The notes under the pieces were generated by a model, which saw only the letters and a program-made list of their open reading frames with translations, had not been told where the DNA came from and did no database searches. Made by a program: the position numbers and the translations under genes. A stretch of 64,000 nt of DNA from Lacinutrix himadriensis (GTDB lineage: Bacteria > Bacteroidota > Bacteroidia > Flavobacteriales > Flavobacteriaceae), in NCBI RefSeq assembly GCF_001418105.1, contig NZ_LIQI01000022.1, positions 868,001-932,000 on the forward strand, read 5' to 3'. Below are positions 34,449 to 43,454 of this stretch, in pieces (position 1 is the stretch's first letter; every line of letters begins with the position of its first letter).

Positions 34449-35027
34449 TTACCTGTAAAAATTCATTTCATCCAAATATTCCCAAACATGTTCTGGTAGC
34501 ATAGGTTTGATGTTTTTACCTGCTTTAATAGACTTGCGTATAAAGGTTGAAGAAAGCTGTATTATTGGAGCTTCTACCCGATGAATACGTTCGTGATTAT
34601 CAAACTGTGTTGCTACTTTTCCTTCCGAAATTCTAGGATATACATAAATGGCATTGTTTTCTAGAATCTGCTCGTAGTTTTTCCATTTATGAAAACTCTT
34701 CAAGTTGTCTTCGCCCATAATCAAACTAAAGGCGTGATCTGGATGTTTTTCTTGAAGATGCGTTAATGTGTTGATGGTGTAATTTGGTTGCGGTAAACCA
34801 AACTCAATATCACTAGGTTTAAGTTTTATATAATCTTTGGTTGCTTGATACACCATTTCTAATCGTTGGTGATTATCTAGCAGCGTATTTTTCTTTTTAA
34901 AAGGATTGTGTGGTGTTACTACAAACCATACTTGGTCTAAATCGCTATACTCTGCTAAATGATTAGCAAGTATTAAATGACCAATATGAATAGGATTAAA
35001 AGACCCAAAGTATAAACCAACTTTCAT
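34449..35027 (-). CDS. nadD: Nicotinate-nucleotide adenylyltransferase
   Basis: Converts nicotinate mononucleotide and ATP to deamido-NAD. 192 residues with the family's nucleotidyltransferase motif GSFNPIHIGHL at about 8-18 and the C-terminal LSSTFIRKS motif at about 162-170. Length is normal. The start is 1 base after the gmk stop, so gmk and nadD are translationally coupled. Its last 60 bases occur in two more copies downstream (33253 and 34179). Confidence 0.96.
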   Translation of the reverse strand: MKVGLYFGSFNPIHIGHLILANHLAEYSDLDQVWFVVTPHNPFKKKNTLLDNHQRLEMVYQATKDYIKLKPSDIEFGLPQPNYTINTLTHLQEKHPDHAFSLIMGEDNLKSFHKWKNYEQILENNAIYVYPRISEGKVATQFDNHERIHRVEAPIIQLSSTFIRKSIKAGKNIKPMLPEHVWEYLDEMNFYR

Positions 35028-35028
35028 T

Positions 35029-35628
35029 TTAAGCTTCTTTTTTAGGATTTACAAAATCACCAACTAAATTTTCTGCTTCTAATAATGCTTTTTCAAGATT
35101 ATCATTTTCAATAATAATATCAAAAAGAGGAGCAGTAGCAAGTTCTGCACTGGCTTTTGCTACACGCATATTAATTTTATCGTCGGTTTCTGTTTTGCGT
35201 TTTTTAAGCCTAATTTTTAACTCGTCAATACTTGGTGGTTTTACAAAAATAGCTAAGGTCTCTTCTGGGAATTTTCGTTTAATACGTAGGCCTCCAGAAA
35301 CATCAATATCAAAAATTACATTTTTACCTAAAGCCCAAAGACGCTCTACTTCGGTTTTTAAAGTACCATAGAAATTATCTCTATATACTTCTTCCCACTC
35401 TAAGAAATCGTCGTCTTTAATATGTTGTTTAAATTCGCTTGCCGATAGAAAGTAGTAGTCTTCGGCATGTGCTTCGGTACCTCTTTTTTCTCTTGAAGTT
35501 GCAGAAATAGAAAATGCTAGATTTAATGCTTCTTGTTTTAATAAGTGCCTAACAATGGTTGTTTTTCCAGATCCTGAAGGAGCGGAAAACACTATTAGTT
35601 TACCTTTTTCTGTATTGTTTTTAGTCAA
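35029..35628 (-). CDS. gmk: Guanylate kinase
   Basis: Phosphorylates GMP to GDP. 199 residues: P-loop SAPSGSGKTTIV near the start, the GMP-binding region SATSREKRGTEAHAEDYYFLS, and FLEWEEVYRDNFYGT. The start is TTG at 35628: an in-frame TAG lies two codons upstream (TAG GAT TTG), and no ATG is available before the P-loop. Order yicC-gmk-nadD is typical of Bacteroidota. Confidence 0.95.
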   Translation of the reverse strand: MTKNNTEKGKLIVFSAPSGSGKTTIVRHLLKQEALNLAFSISATSREKRGTEAHAEDYYFLSASEFKQHIKDDDFLEWEEVYRDNFYGTLKTEVERLWALGKNVIFDIDVSGGLRIKRKFPEETLAIFVKPPSIDELKIRLKKRKTETDDKINMRVAKASAELATAPLFDIIIENDNLEKALLEAENLVGDFVNPKKEA

Positions 35629-35695
35629 ATCCTATTTTTTTTAATCGCTGAGAAAACCTCAGTGTAATATTTAGTTTGGAATGCGCTTTGTTTTA

Positions 35696-36553
35696 TTAAA
35701 GTACATTTAGTAATTGTTCTTTAATTTTTTCTAGCTCATCTTTCATCTGAACCACTAATTTTTGCATTGGCGCATAATTACTTTTAGAACCAATAGTGTT
35801 GATTTCTCTACCAATTTCTTGACCGATAAAGCCTAATTTTTTTCCGTTAGAATCGTCAGAATTTAAAGCAGAAACAAAATATTCTAAGTGGTTTTGTAAA
35901 CGCACTTTTTCTTCTGTGATATCAAACTTTTCGATGTAGTATACCAGTTCTTGTTCAAAACGGTTTTCGTCTACTTTTTCTTTTAAATCGTCTACACCTT
36001 TACGTAAACGTTCACGAACCCCTTCAATACGTTCCGGATCCATTTCTATAACTTGTTCCAGTAAGTTAGCAATGGTTGCAATTCTATCGTTAAAATCTGC
36101 TTCTAGAACTTTTCCTTCGTCTAATCTGTAGGTGTCAATTCTGCTTAAAGCTACTTTTATTTCGGCTAAAATAGTACTCCATTCGTTTTCGTCTATCTCG
36201 GCTTTTTCAGTATTTAATGCATCTGGAAAACGAACAGCCATTTTTAATAACTCGGTTTCGTCTCCATCCACTACTTCTCGTAACTGATTCATGTATTGTT
36301 TTACAACAGGTTTGTTAAGTTGTGTAGTAGTTTCTTCTCCTGTCATTTCTACATAAATAGAGAAATCTATTTTTCCACGCTCTAGTTGTTTACCAATAAG
36401 TTTACGAAGGCTTAACTCCTTTTCTCTATAAATGGAAGGCATTCTAGCGTTTAAGTCTAGGTTTTTACTGTTTAGAGATTTAACTTCTAAAGTAATTTTC
36501 TTTGTTGGTAATTGTAAAACAGATTTACCATAACCTGTCATAGAATGAATCAT
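35696..36553 (-). CDS. YicC family endoribonuclease-like protein
   Basis: 285 residues, the usual length. Starts MIHSMTGYGK, the family signature, with the YicC N-terminal domain up to about 155 and the DUF1732 C-terminal domain ending in FIGQEIGREINTIGSKSN and LEKIKEQLLNVL. E. coli YicC is an RNase implicated in small-RNA decay. First gene of yicC-gmk-nadD, with a 67-base gap to gmk. A -7 element lies at 36575-36582. Confidence 0.93.
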   Translation of the reverse strand: MIHSMTGYGKSVLQLPTKKITLEVKSLNSKNLDLNARMPSIYREKELSLRKLIGKQLERGKIDFSIYVEMTGEETTTQLNKPVVKQYMNQLREVVDGDETELLKMAVRFPDALNTEKAEIDENEWSTILAEIKVALSRIDTYRLDEGKVLEADFNDRIATIANLLEQVIEMDPERIEGVRERLRKGVDDLKEKVDENRFEQELVYYIEKFDITEEKVRLQNHLEYFVSALNSDDSNGKKLGFIGQEIGREINTIGSKSNYAPMQKLVVQMKDELEKIKEQLLNVL

Positions 36554-36574
36554 AAGATTTTTATTTAAGTTTTA

Positions 36575-36582
36575 CAAAGGTA
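36575..36582 (-). promoter_or_regulatory. -7 promoter element of yicC-gmk-nadD
   Basis: TACCTTTG on the minus strand fits TAnnTTTG and lies 21 bases before the yicC ATG. Confidence 0.5.
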
Positions 36583-36640
36583 ACGAAAACAATAGGTTTA
36601 GAAAACACAATTTATAGTATGCATGCATAATATATTTATG

Positions 36641-36648
36641 TAGATTTG
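36641..36648 (+). promoter_or_regulatory. -7 promoter element of the thioesterase gene
   Basis: TAGATTTG fits TAnnTTTG and lies 18 bases before the ATG at 36667. Confidence 0.5.
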
Positions 36649-36666
36649 TTGTTCAAAATTTATACT

Positions 36667-37146
36667 ATGTACACAAAACAATTTGAAATACGTTGGAGTG
36701 ATGTAGATGCTAATAGACACTTAGCAAACTCGGCATACACTAATTTTATGAGTCATACTAGAATGGCTTTTTTAATGGAGCATGGCTTTACTATGAAAGA
36801 GTTAGCGATACATAATATTGGCCCAGTGGTTTTTTACGAACACATGCATTATTTTAAAGAAGCATTTATGGGGCAACCTATTACGGTTAGTTTAGAAGTT
36901 TCTGGATTAAGTGAAGACGGAAAGTTTTTTAAATTTGATCATAACTTTTATAATCATAAAGGCGAAAACATCGCGTTTTGCGAAATGATGGGTGCTTGGA
37001 TTGACCTAAAAGCGCGTAAAATGACAGATTTACCAGATGTATTATTAGATCTGGCTAATGCTTTTCCAAAATCGGAGAACTATAAAGTACTTACCAAAGA
37101 AGATACTAGAGCAAATGGTAGAGCTCCAAAAAATCTAGTGCTATAA
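36667..37146 (+). CDS. Acyl-CoA thioesterase, hotdog fold (4HBT type)
   Basis: 159 residues from ATG 36667 (MYTKQFEIRWSDVDANRHLANSAYTNF). The RWSDVDANRHLANSAYTNF stretch contains the active-site aspartate of the 4-hydroxybenzoyl-CoA thioesterase group. A single hotdog domain with no signal peptide. The in-frame TTG at 36646 lies within the promoter region and is not used. It ends 2 bases before the convergent EamA gene. The acyl substrate is unknown. Confidence 0.88.
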   Translation: MYTKQFEIRWSDVDANRHLANSAYTNFMSHTRMAFLMEHGFTMKELAIHNIGPVVFYEHMHYFKEAFMGQPITVSLEVSGLSEDGKFFKFDHNFYNHKGENIAFCEMMGAWIDLKARKMTDLPDVLLDLANAFPKSENYKVLTKEDTRANGRAPKNLVL

Positions 37147-37148
37147 TT

Positions 37149-38042
37149 TTACTCCTTTAATCGTGGAGTTTTACTTACTAAGTATACGCCAGAAAAAATA
37201 AGAAGCATCGCTACTATTTTTACAACGTTTAAAGTGTCTACTCCCATAGAAATAGCAAATATTCCTGCTATTACTGGTTGTAGATAAATAAAGGTTCCAA
37301 CTGTTGAAGCCTTTAGGTTTTTTAAACCTAAAGGGTTTAACATGTAGGTGAAAAAAGTAGCTCCAATAATTACAAAGCCTAAAGAAAAGTATACATAAGG
37401 AGAAAAAGTTTCCCATTTAATCTCTTGCACATCTTGATATCCAAAAGGTAGCACCATAAAAAATCCAATTAAAAACAACCATTTAATAAAAGTAAAAGGA
37501 TGGTATTTTTCAGTAAGTTTTTTTATGATAATGATATATATACTATAGGAAACCGCATTTGCAAAAACCATCACATTTCCTAAAAGCACATTATCTCCAA
37601 GCCGCGTCGATTTACCATAGACCGAAAGTACTATTGCTCCTGCAAAACCTAAAAGTATTCCTGTTATTTTAAGACCTGTAATTCGTTCTTTTAAAAATAG
37701 CGCAGAAAACACCAATATAATTATTGGCGTAGTAATCATAATTACCGAAGCATGAATAGGTGTAGTTAGTTCTAAGCCTCCTAAAAATAGTAGCATGTTG
37801 GTTGCAATACCAAAAACAGCAGCTAGGAAAAAGATTTTATAGTCTTTTTTATCTATCTTTTCTTTAGGCATAAATGCGTCTAAAATCCAAAATAAAATAG
37901 CAGCACCAATAATGCGTAGTAAAACAAGTCCGAAAGGTTTTATGTAGCCTTCATTCATGATAAACTTTGCAAAAGTGAAGTTTAAACCATAAAGTACTTG
38001 TACTAGAAAAACAGCAATTAAGGCAAAGGTTCTTTTATGCAT
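37149..38042 (-). CDS. EamA/DMT family transporter
   Basis: 297 residues with about ten hydrophobic helices in two EamA repeats (1-140 and 150-290). The start MHKRTFALIAVFLVQVLYGLNFTFAKFIM is typical. Members export amino acids or other metabolites; specificity is not readable. Its start overlaps the end of the ArsC-like gene by 8 bases, so the two form an operon. Confidence 0.88.
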   Translation of the reverse strand: MHKRTFALIAVFLVQVLYGLNFTFAKFIMNEGYIKPFGLVLLRIIGAAILFWILDAFMPKEKIDKKDYKIFFLAAVFGIATNMLLFLGGLELTTPIHASVIMITTPIIILVFSALFLKERITGLKITGILLGFAGAIVLSVYGKSTRLGDNVLLGNVMVFANAVSYSIYIIIIKKLTEKYHPFTFIKWLFLIGFFMVLPFGYQDVQEIKWETFSPYVYFSLGFVIIGATFFTYMLNPLGLKNLKASTVGTFIYLQPVIAGIFAISMGVDTLNVVKIVAMLLIFSGVYLVSKTPRLKE

Positions 38043-38388
38043 TTAAAACTTGTTTTACTGCTTCGACATTTGCTTTAGAGTTTCCTATAAAAATAGCATC
38101 ATCAATAATAAAAACGGGACGACTTAAAAAGGTGTAATACTCTAAGATGTAGTGTTTGTAATCTTTTTCAGATAAATCCTGATTTTTTAAATCCATTTTC
38201 TTGTACAAAGTAGCACGTTTACTAAAAAGCGCTTCATAGCTTCCAGCTAAATCTTTCATTTGTTCTAGCTGATCTGCTGTAATTTCCTCTTTTTTAATAT
38301 CTTGTAAGATAAAATCTGAAGGAAGGTTTAATTCCTTTAAAATTCGAATACAAGTACTACAGGTTTTTAGATAGTATACTTTTTTCAT
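38035..38388 (-). CDS. ArsC/Spx-like thioredoxin-fold protein
   Basis: 117 residues from ATG 38388 (MKKVYYLKTCSTC). The CSTC motif at 10-13 follows the first strand as in ArsC-family proteins; EYYTFLSRPVFIIDDAIFIG gives the cis-proline strand. The family includes arsenate reductases and Spx-type regulators; a CxxC site suggests a redox role, but no ars genes are nearby. A longer in-frame start at 38451 adds residues with no matching family pattern. Operon with the EamA transporter. Confidence 0.8.
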   Translation of the reverse strand: MKKVYYLKTCSTCIRILKELNLPSDFILQDIKKEEITADQLEQMKDLAGSYEALFSKRATLYKKMDLKNQDLSEKDYKHYILEYYTFLSRPVFIIDDAIFIGNSKANVEAVKQVLNA

Positions 38389-38462
38389 GCTGTACAGGTT
38401 TAAGTAACAAAGAACGTCATTTAAACTAAAAAAATAATTACTTTTAAACAAAAAATAGAAAC

Positions 38463-38918
38463 ATGAATTGGGCCTTTGATATTACTTTGAAAAACAGAAA
38501 ATTATTAGAATCCATTATGGAAAACCATACTTTAGAGCAACTAAATAAAGTTCCGGAAGGTTTTAATAATAATATCATTTGGAACATTGCACACACTATT
38601 GTTACCCAACAATTATTGGTGTACAAATTATCTGGTTTGCCTTCTGTTTTAAGTGATGAAATGATTGAGGCTTATAGAAAAGGAACCAAAACGGAACGCG
38701 ATCTAACGCAAGCAGAAGTGGATGAAATTAAAGGTTTATTGTTTTCTACTAACGAAAAAACAAAGGAAGATTATAACAATAAACTTTTTAAAAGTTATAA
38801 TGAATATACCGTGTCTACAAAAAGCACTTTAACAAATGTGGAAGAAGCTATAGATTTTAATACCTTTCATGAAGGGATTCATTTAGGCTATATTTTAGCG
38901 CTTAAAAAGTCGGTTTAA
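38463..38918 (+). CDS. DinB family protein
   Basis: 151 residues forming the four-helix DinB/YfiT-like fold. Metal-binding histidines are visible in NIIWNIAHTIVTQQLLV and FHEGIHLGYI. Such proteins often act as small thiol-dependent transferases; no function is known for this one. It diverges from the ArsC-like gene and ends immediately before the convergent DUF3298 stop, with no terminator between. Confidence 0.87.
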   Translation: MNWAFDITLKNRKLLESIMENHTLEQLNKVPEGFNNNIIWNIAHTIVTQQLLVYKLSGLPSVLSDEMIEAYRKGTKTERDLTQAEVDEIKGLLFSTNEKTKEDYNNKLFKSYNEYTVSTKSTLTNVEEAIDFNTFHEGIHLGYILALKKSV

Positions 38919-39644
38919 TTATATTTTTAAATACGTGTTTGCTACTTGGTAGGGGATGGTAAATTCTACAATTTCTTTTTCAAAAGCACCAACACTAAAA
39001 TTGTCATATAGAATAATTACGCCTTCTTCACTAAACCCTAAAGTTTCTGGGAGTTGAAATTGGTTGTCGTTTAAAAGATTATCGGCATCTGTAAATGTAG
39101 AATTTACTTCTTTATTGTAATATTTCTCTACCAAAGTGGTAAATTCTTCTACATTGTTTATTAAATCCTTAGTCGTTAACAGACTTCCTGTATTAGTATC
39201 AAAATTAAAAAAACGCAATAGTAAACTACTGTTTGCTGCTCCGGTATTTATACTAGAATTCATAGCTATACAAGCAAAATTTACCTTATTGTAAATAACT
39301 TCACCATCAATTAAAGCTTCCCATTTAGGAAGTTCTTGTTGCAGTTCTTCACTAATAAATGTATTAAAATTAGCGTACGCATTATTGAAATCTTGTATGC
39401 TTTCATCAAGGGTTTCTTTTTTTTCTATAGAAGCATCAATATGCAATGCATTACACACAAAAGTATTAAGTGTGGTGTTTATTTTTTCTGCTGCTTGCCC
39501 TTTTCCTATCGCTTTAGGCATATTTATTTCTATAGTAGTTGTAGTTTCTTTTAAAATATTGATTTCAGAAAATGTAAGCGTTGCACTTTCTTTTTTACAA
39601 GAAGAAAAAACAAGAAGTAGTATAAGTAAACGAAGAAATTTCAA
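38919..39644 (-). CDS. DUF3298/DUF4163 domain lipoprotein (RsiV-like)
   Basis: 241 residues. Signal peptide with lipobox VFSSC (Cys16). The N-terminal half has the DUF4163 pattern (EINMPKAIGKGQAAEKINTTLNTFV) and the C-terminal half DUF3298 (FNFDTNTGSLLTTKDLI...). The start codon is TTG at 39644; I see no in-frame ATG upstream. Homologues include the extracytoplasmic part of the anti-sigma factor RsiV, but no sigma factor gene is adjacent. Function unknown. Confidence 0.82.
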   Translation of the reverse strand: MKFLRLLILLLVFSSCKKESATLTFSEINILKETTTTIEINMPKAIGKGQAAEKINTTLNTFVCNALHIDASIEKKETLDESIQDFNNAYANFNTFISEELQQELPKWEALIDGEVIYNKVNFACIAMNSSINTGAANSSLLLRFFNFDTNTGSLLTTKDLINNVEEFTTLVEKYYNKEVNSTFTDADNLLNDNQFQLPETLGFSEEGVIILYDNFSVGAFEKEIVEFTIPYQVANTYLKI

Positions 39645-39741
39645 TATAATAATGTGTTAAAAGTTAAAGATAGATTAAAGGTATTGTTTCGGTTTGAATC
39701 CAACGAATTAAAAGGTATTTTTATTGTAAATAAATGGACAA

Positions 39742-40881
39742 ATGAAGTTTAATACAAAAACAATACATGGCGGACAAAAGCCAGATCCGGCTTATGGTGC
39801 GGTAATGCCTCCAATATACCAAACCACAACCTATGTGCAAACTGCTCCTGGAGAACATAAAGGCTATGCATATTCCAGGAGTCATAACCCTACTAGAAGT
39901 GCTTTGGAAAATGCGCTTGCTAGTATTGAAAATGGAAACTTCGGATTGGCATTTGGTTCTGGTCTAGCAGCAATAGACGCTATTTTAAAACTTTTAAAAT
40001 CTGGTGATGAGGTGATTTCTACTAATGATTTATATGGAGGAACCTACCGTTTATTCACTAAAATCTTTGAAGGTTTTGGTATTAAGTTCCACTTTGTAGG
40101 CATGGAGAACGTTAGTAATATTGAAAACTATGTCAATGCTAATACAAAACTTATTTGGGTAGAAACACCAACAAACCCAATGTTGAATATTATAGATATT
40201 AAAGCGGCAGCAGGAATTGCTAAAAAACACGATATTTTATTAGCTGTAGATAATACCTTTGCTACGCCATATTTACAACAACCATTAGATTTGGGAGCAG
40301 ATATTGTAATGCATTCTGCAACTAAATACCTTGGCGGACATAGTGATGTGGTAATGGGCGCTTTAGTAGTAAAAGATAAAGATATAGCAGATAAATTATA
40401 CTTTATTCAAAATGCAAGTGGTGCAATTTGTGGTCCTCAAGATAGTTTTTTGGTTTTAAGAGGAATAAAAACACTACATGTAAGAATGCAACGCCATTGT
40501 GAAAACGGTAAAGCTATTGCAACGTATTTAGCAAAACATTCCAAGGTAGAAAATGTGTATTGGCCAGGGTTTGAAAATCACCCGAATCATGACATTGCAA
40601 AAACGCAGATGCGCGATTTTGGAGGTATGGTATCCTTTACAACGAAAGGAAATAATTATGATGAAGCGATTAAATTAGTCGGAAAATTAAAAGTATTTAT
40701 CCTAGCAGAATCCCTTGGTGGTGTAGAATCTCTTGCTGGTCATCCCGCAAGTATGACGCATGCAAGTATACCAAAAGAAGATCGTGAAAAAACAGGAGTA
40801 GTAGATTCTCTTATCCGTTTGAGTGTTGGTATAGAGGATGCTACAGATTTAATTGCAGATTTAGAGCAAGCTTTAGGATAA
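39742..40881 (+). CDS. metB: Cystathionine gamma-synthase/lyase-type PLP enzyme
   Basis: 379 residues of the Cys/Met metabolism PLP family. The PLP lysine is K195 in HSATKYLGGHSD. Other motifs: GYAYSRSHNPTRSALE, SGLAAIDAIL, WVETPTNP and AESLGGVESLAGHPASMTH. The family includes synthases (metB), gamma-lyases and O-acetylhomoserine sulfhydrylases; the sequence does not separate them with certainty. Single gene with a terminator at 40902. Confidence 0.88.
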   Translation: MKFNTKTIHGGQKPDPAYGAVMPPIYQTTTYVQTAPGEHKGYAYSRSHNPTRSALENALASIENGNFGLAFGSGLAAIDAILKLLKSGDEVISTNDLYGGTYRLFTKIFEGFGIKFHFVGMENVSNIENYVNANTKLIWVETPTNPMLNIIDIKAAAGIAKKHDILLAVDNTFATPYLQQPLDLGADIVMHSATKYLGGHSDVVMGALVVKDKDIADKLYFIQNASGAICGPQDSFLVLRGIKTLHVRMQRHCENGKAIATYLAKHSKVENVYWPGFENHPNHDIAKTQMRDFGGMVSFTTKGNNYDEAIKLVGKLKVFILAESLGGVESLAGHPASMTHASIPKEDREKTGVVDSLIRLSVGIEDATDLIADLEQALG

Positions 40882-40901
40882 AATTATATTATAGTATAAA
40901 C

Positions 40902-40935
40902 AAAAAAAACTCTAGGATTAACTAGAGTTTTTTTG
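40902..40935. terminator. Bidirectional terminator after metB
   Basis: AAAAAAAACTCTAG-GATTAA-CTAGAGTTTTTTT. Perfect stem, A and T tails, located between metB (+) and the convergent gene ending at 40955 (-). Confidence 0.9.
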
Positions 40936-40954
40936 TTTTATGTTTTTCAGTGTT

Positions 40955-41752
40955 TTAGTCTAAATAATAAATATAACCAAAGTTTAGCCATAATAACCAA
41001 TCATTCGCTTTGTTAGATTCTAAGGTGTGGTTTAATCCATCTACCCAGTTACTATAAAAATATTGTGTTCTTAAATCGATCATTAAATCGGAAAGCACAT
41101 TAAGTTTATAACGTACACCAATACTTGCCACCGTAGACCAAGTACTTCCTGAAGCATCACTAATCACATCGGAAACCGAAGATTGACCATTTACCCACGG
41201 ATTGAAGAAGTTATTAGGATCTAGAATATTTCCGCCAGGTTCATCGGTATATACTTTAGGATTATAAGATGTATAATGCACTCCAAAACTAGCAAAAGGA
41301 GCAAATCTATATGCGAATCCTTGAAAAGATCTAATGCTTAAAGGAAAGTATTCTAATTGCATACCAATATCAAAATTGTTTGCTTCTCCATGATGCGTTC
41401 TAAGTTCATCATAACCAGCTCCAGAATTTTCTACCCATTGTCCAAAATGATCTAATTTCGTTTTATTCCAAGAAAGTTCACTTCGTAATTTAAAGTGATC
41501 ATTAAAATAAGTGTCAGTAGAATAGCAGTTACAATCTGCTCTGTAAGCAAAGTTTATGTAGTGTACTAGACCAATACCTATACCGGTATTTCCAGCATCT
41601 GTTTCAAAATTATTTCTAACTCCAAAATCCGATTGCATAGCAACAGGGCCAGCAATGATACCTATTTCATGCGAAAACCCTAACTGGGAAACTGCAGAGT
41701 GTGTTCCTATAATAAAGAACAAAAAAAGGGTTAATTGTTTCAAATTAAACAT
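40955..41752 (-). CDS. THC0290_0291 family outer-membrane protein
   Basis: 265 residues with a signal peptide (ending AVSQ, about 23 residues). The mature part (LGFSHEIGIIAGPVAMQSDFGVRNNFETDAGNTGIG, ADCNCYSTDTYFNDHFKLRSELSW) matches a Flavobacteriia-specific family known by that locus-style name. It looks like an 8- to 10-strand outer-membrane barrel. Function unknown. Faces away from gdhA with a 241-base gap that contains the gdhA promoter. Confidence 0.75.
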   Translation of the reverse strand: MFNLKQLTLFLFFIIGTHSAVSQLGFSHEIGIIAGPVAMQSDFGVRNNFETDAGNTGIGIGLVHYINFAYRADCNCYSTDTYFNDHFKLRSELSWNKTKLDHFGQWVENSGAGYDELRTHHGEANNFDIGMQLEYFPLSIRSFQGFAYRFAPFASFGVHYTSYNPKVYTDEPGGNILDPNNFFNPWVNGQSSVSDVISDASGSTWSTVASIGVRYKLNVLSDLMIDLRTQYFYSNWVDGLNHTLESNKANDWLLWLNFGYIYYLD

Positions 41753-41941
41753 GGTATGATTTCAAGATTAGAGCAAAATACGTACAACAAATATATAAAT
41801 TAACGACAAATCAGCAAATTTATCAGATAAAACGATGATTTATTGTTGTGATATTTTATGATAACAACCAAATCTAATAAATTATTATTCAATACGCATT
41901 GCTAAAAACAAAAAAATAGCATATAATTTTTAAAGATAATG

Positions 41942-41949
41942 TATATTTG
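41942..41949 (+). promoter_or_regulatory. -7 promoter element of gdhA
   Basis: TATATTTG, a perfect match, 45 bases before the gdhA ATG at 41994. Upstream an imperfect dyad (GATTT, GTTGT / ACAAC, AAATC at 41837-41874) might be a regulator site. Confidence 0.6.
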
Positions 41950-41993
41950 TGCACGTATAATTAGATATATAATATTTCTCAAAATTTCATAAA

Positions 41994-43337
41994 ATGAAAA
42001 ATAAAATTGAAGCTTTTTTAAATATAGTAAAAGAAAAGAATAGTCATGAACCAGAGTTTATGCAAGCTGTTCATGAGGTAGCAGAAACGGTTATTCCGTT
42101 TATTGAGAAGAATCCTCAATACCAAAATAAAATGTTATTAGAGCGTATGGTAGAACCAGAACGCACAATAATATTTAGAGTTCCTTGGATAGATGATCAA
42201 GGAAATACACAAGTTAATAGAGCTTTTAGAGTAGAATTTAATTCTGCTATTGGGCCATATAAAGGAGGATTACGTTTTCATCCATCTGTAAACTTAAGTA
42301 TCTTAAAGTTTTTAGGTTTTGAACAAGTTTTTAAAAACTCATTAACCACTTTGCCAATGGGTGGAGGAAAAGGAGGAAGTGATTTTGACCCAAAAGGAAA
42401 AAGCGATAACGAAGTAATGCGTTTTTGCCAATCTTTTATGAGTGAATTGTTTCGTCATATAGGAGCAAATACAGATGTTCCTGCAGGAGATATTGGTGTT
42501 GGTGGTCGTGAAATTGGCTATATGTTTGGTCAATACAAAAGATTACGTAATGAATTTACTGGCGTTTTAACAGGAAAAGGGATTTCTTATGGAGGTTCTT
42601 TAATACGTCCTGAAGCTACAGGTTATGGGACCGTATATTTTGCTAAGAATATGTTAGCAACTAAAGGCGATTCTTTTGGCGGAAAAACAGTGGTTATTTC
42701 TGGATCTGGAAATGTAGCACAATATGCTTGTGAAAAAGCAACAGAATTTGGTGGTAAAGTTGTTACTATGTCTGATTCTTCAGGATACATTTATGACGCT
42801 GACGGTATTAATGCTGAGAAATTAGCTTTTATAATGGAAGTTAAAAATGTGAAACGTGGAAGAATAAGTGAATACACAGAAAAATATACTACCGCAACTT
42901 TTCATAAAGGCGAAAGACCTTGGAGTGTGAATTGTGATATCGCATTACCATGTGCAACACAAAATGAATTAAATTTAGACGAAGCAAAAGCATTGATAAA
43001 TAACAATGTTATTGCTGTTGCAGAAGGAGCAAACATGCCAACAACTCCAGAAGCAATTGAAGCTTTACAAGCAGCAAAAGTGTTGTTTTCACCAGGAAAA
43101 GCGTCTAATGCAGGAGGTGTTGCAACCTCTGGGTTAGAAATGAGCCAAAACTCTTTACGTTTCAATTGGACCCGTGAAGAAGTAGATGCTAAATTAAACC
43201 AAATCATGAATGATATACATGAATCTTGTGTTACTTATGGTACGCAAGAAGATGGTTATATAGATTATGTTAAAGGAGCAAATATTGCTGGGTTTGTAAA
43301 AGTAGCAGATGCTATGTTAGCACAAGGTGTGGTATAA
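41994..43337 (+). CDS. gdhA: NADP-specific glutamate dehydrogenase
   Basis: 447 residues, hexameric type I enzyme that makes glutamate from 2-oxoglutarate and ammonium. Catalytic lysine K126 in PMGGGKGGSDFDPKG; substrate region GPYKGGLRFHPSVNLSILKFLGFEQ; Rossmann motif VVISGSGNVAQYA. The GKGGSDFDPKGKS stretch is typical of the NADP-dependent bacterial enzyme. Preceded by a -7 element and followed by a terminator. Confidence 0.97.
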   Translation: MKNKIEAFLNIVKEKNSHEPEFMQAVHEVAETVIPFIEKNPQYQNKMLLERMVEPERTIIFRVPWIDDQGNTQVNRAFRVEFNSAIGPYKGGLRFHPSVNLSILKFLGFEQVFKNSLTTLPMGGGKGGSDFDPKGKSDNEVMRFCQSFMSELFRHIGANTDVPAGDIGVGGREIGYMFGQYKRLRNEFTGVLTGKGISYGGSLIRPEATGYGTVYFAKNMLATKGDSFGGKTVVISGSGNVAQYACEKATEFGGKVVTMSDSSGYIYDADGINAEKLAFIMEVKNVKRGRISEYTEKYTTATFHKGERPWSVNCDIALPCATQNELNLDEAKALINNNVIAVAEGANMPTTPEAIEALQAAKVLFSPGKASNAGGVATSGLEMSQNSLRFNWTREEVDAKLNQIMNDIHESCVTYGTQEDGYIDYVKGANIAGFVKVADAMLAQGVV

Positions 43338-43354
43338 CGTTTTATTTATTATAT

Positions 43355-43386
43355 AAAAAAAGCTTCCTAACCAGGAAGCTTTTTTG
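43355..43386 (+). terminator. Intrinsic terminator after gdhA
   Basis: AAAAAAGCTTCCT-AACC-AGGAAGCTTTTTT, perfect 13-bp stem with a 4-base loop. Confidence 0.92.
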
Positions 43387-43428
43387 TTTTTAATATATTA
43401 TTTTAACACAAAACTCGTTAGATATAAA

Positions 43429-43436
43429 TATATTTG
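43429..43436 (+). promoter_or_regulatory. -7 promoter element of porZ-recO-receptor operon
   Basis: TATATTTG, 18 bases before the porZ ATG at 43455. Confidence 0.55.
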
Positions 43437-43454
43437 AAGTTGAAGATTTAAGCT

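Noticed and set aside
41837-41874. An operator dyad upstream of gdhA
   Set aside because: The half-sites are short and unevenly spaced; too weak to list as a separate site and mentioned only as a possibility.
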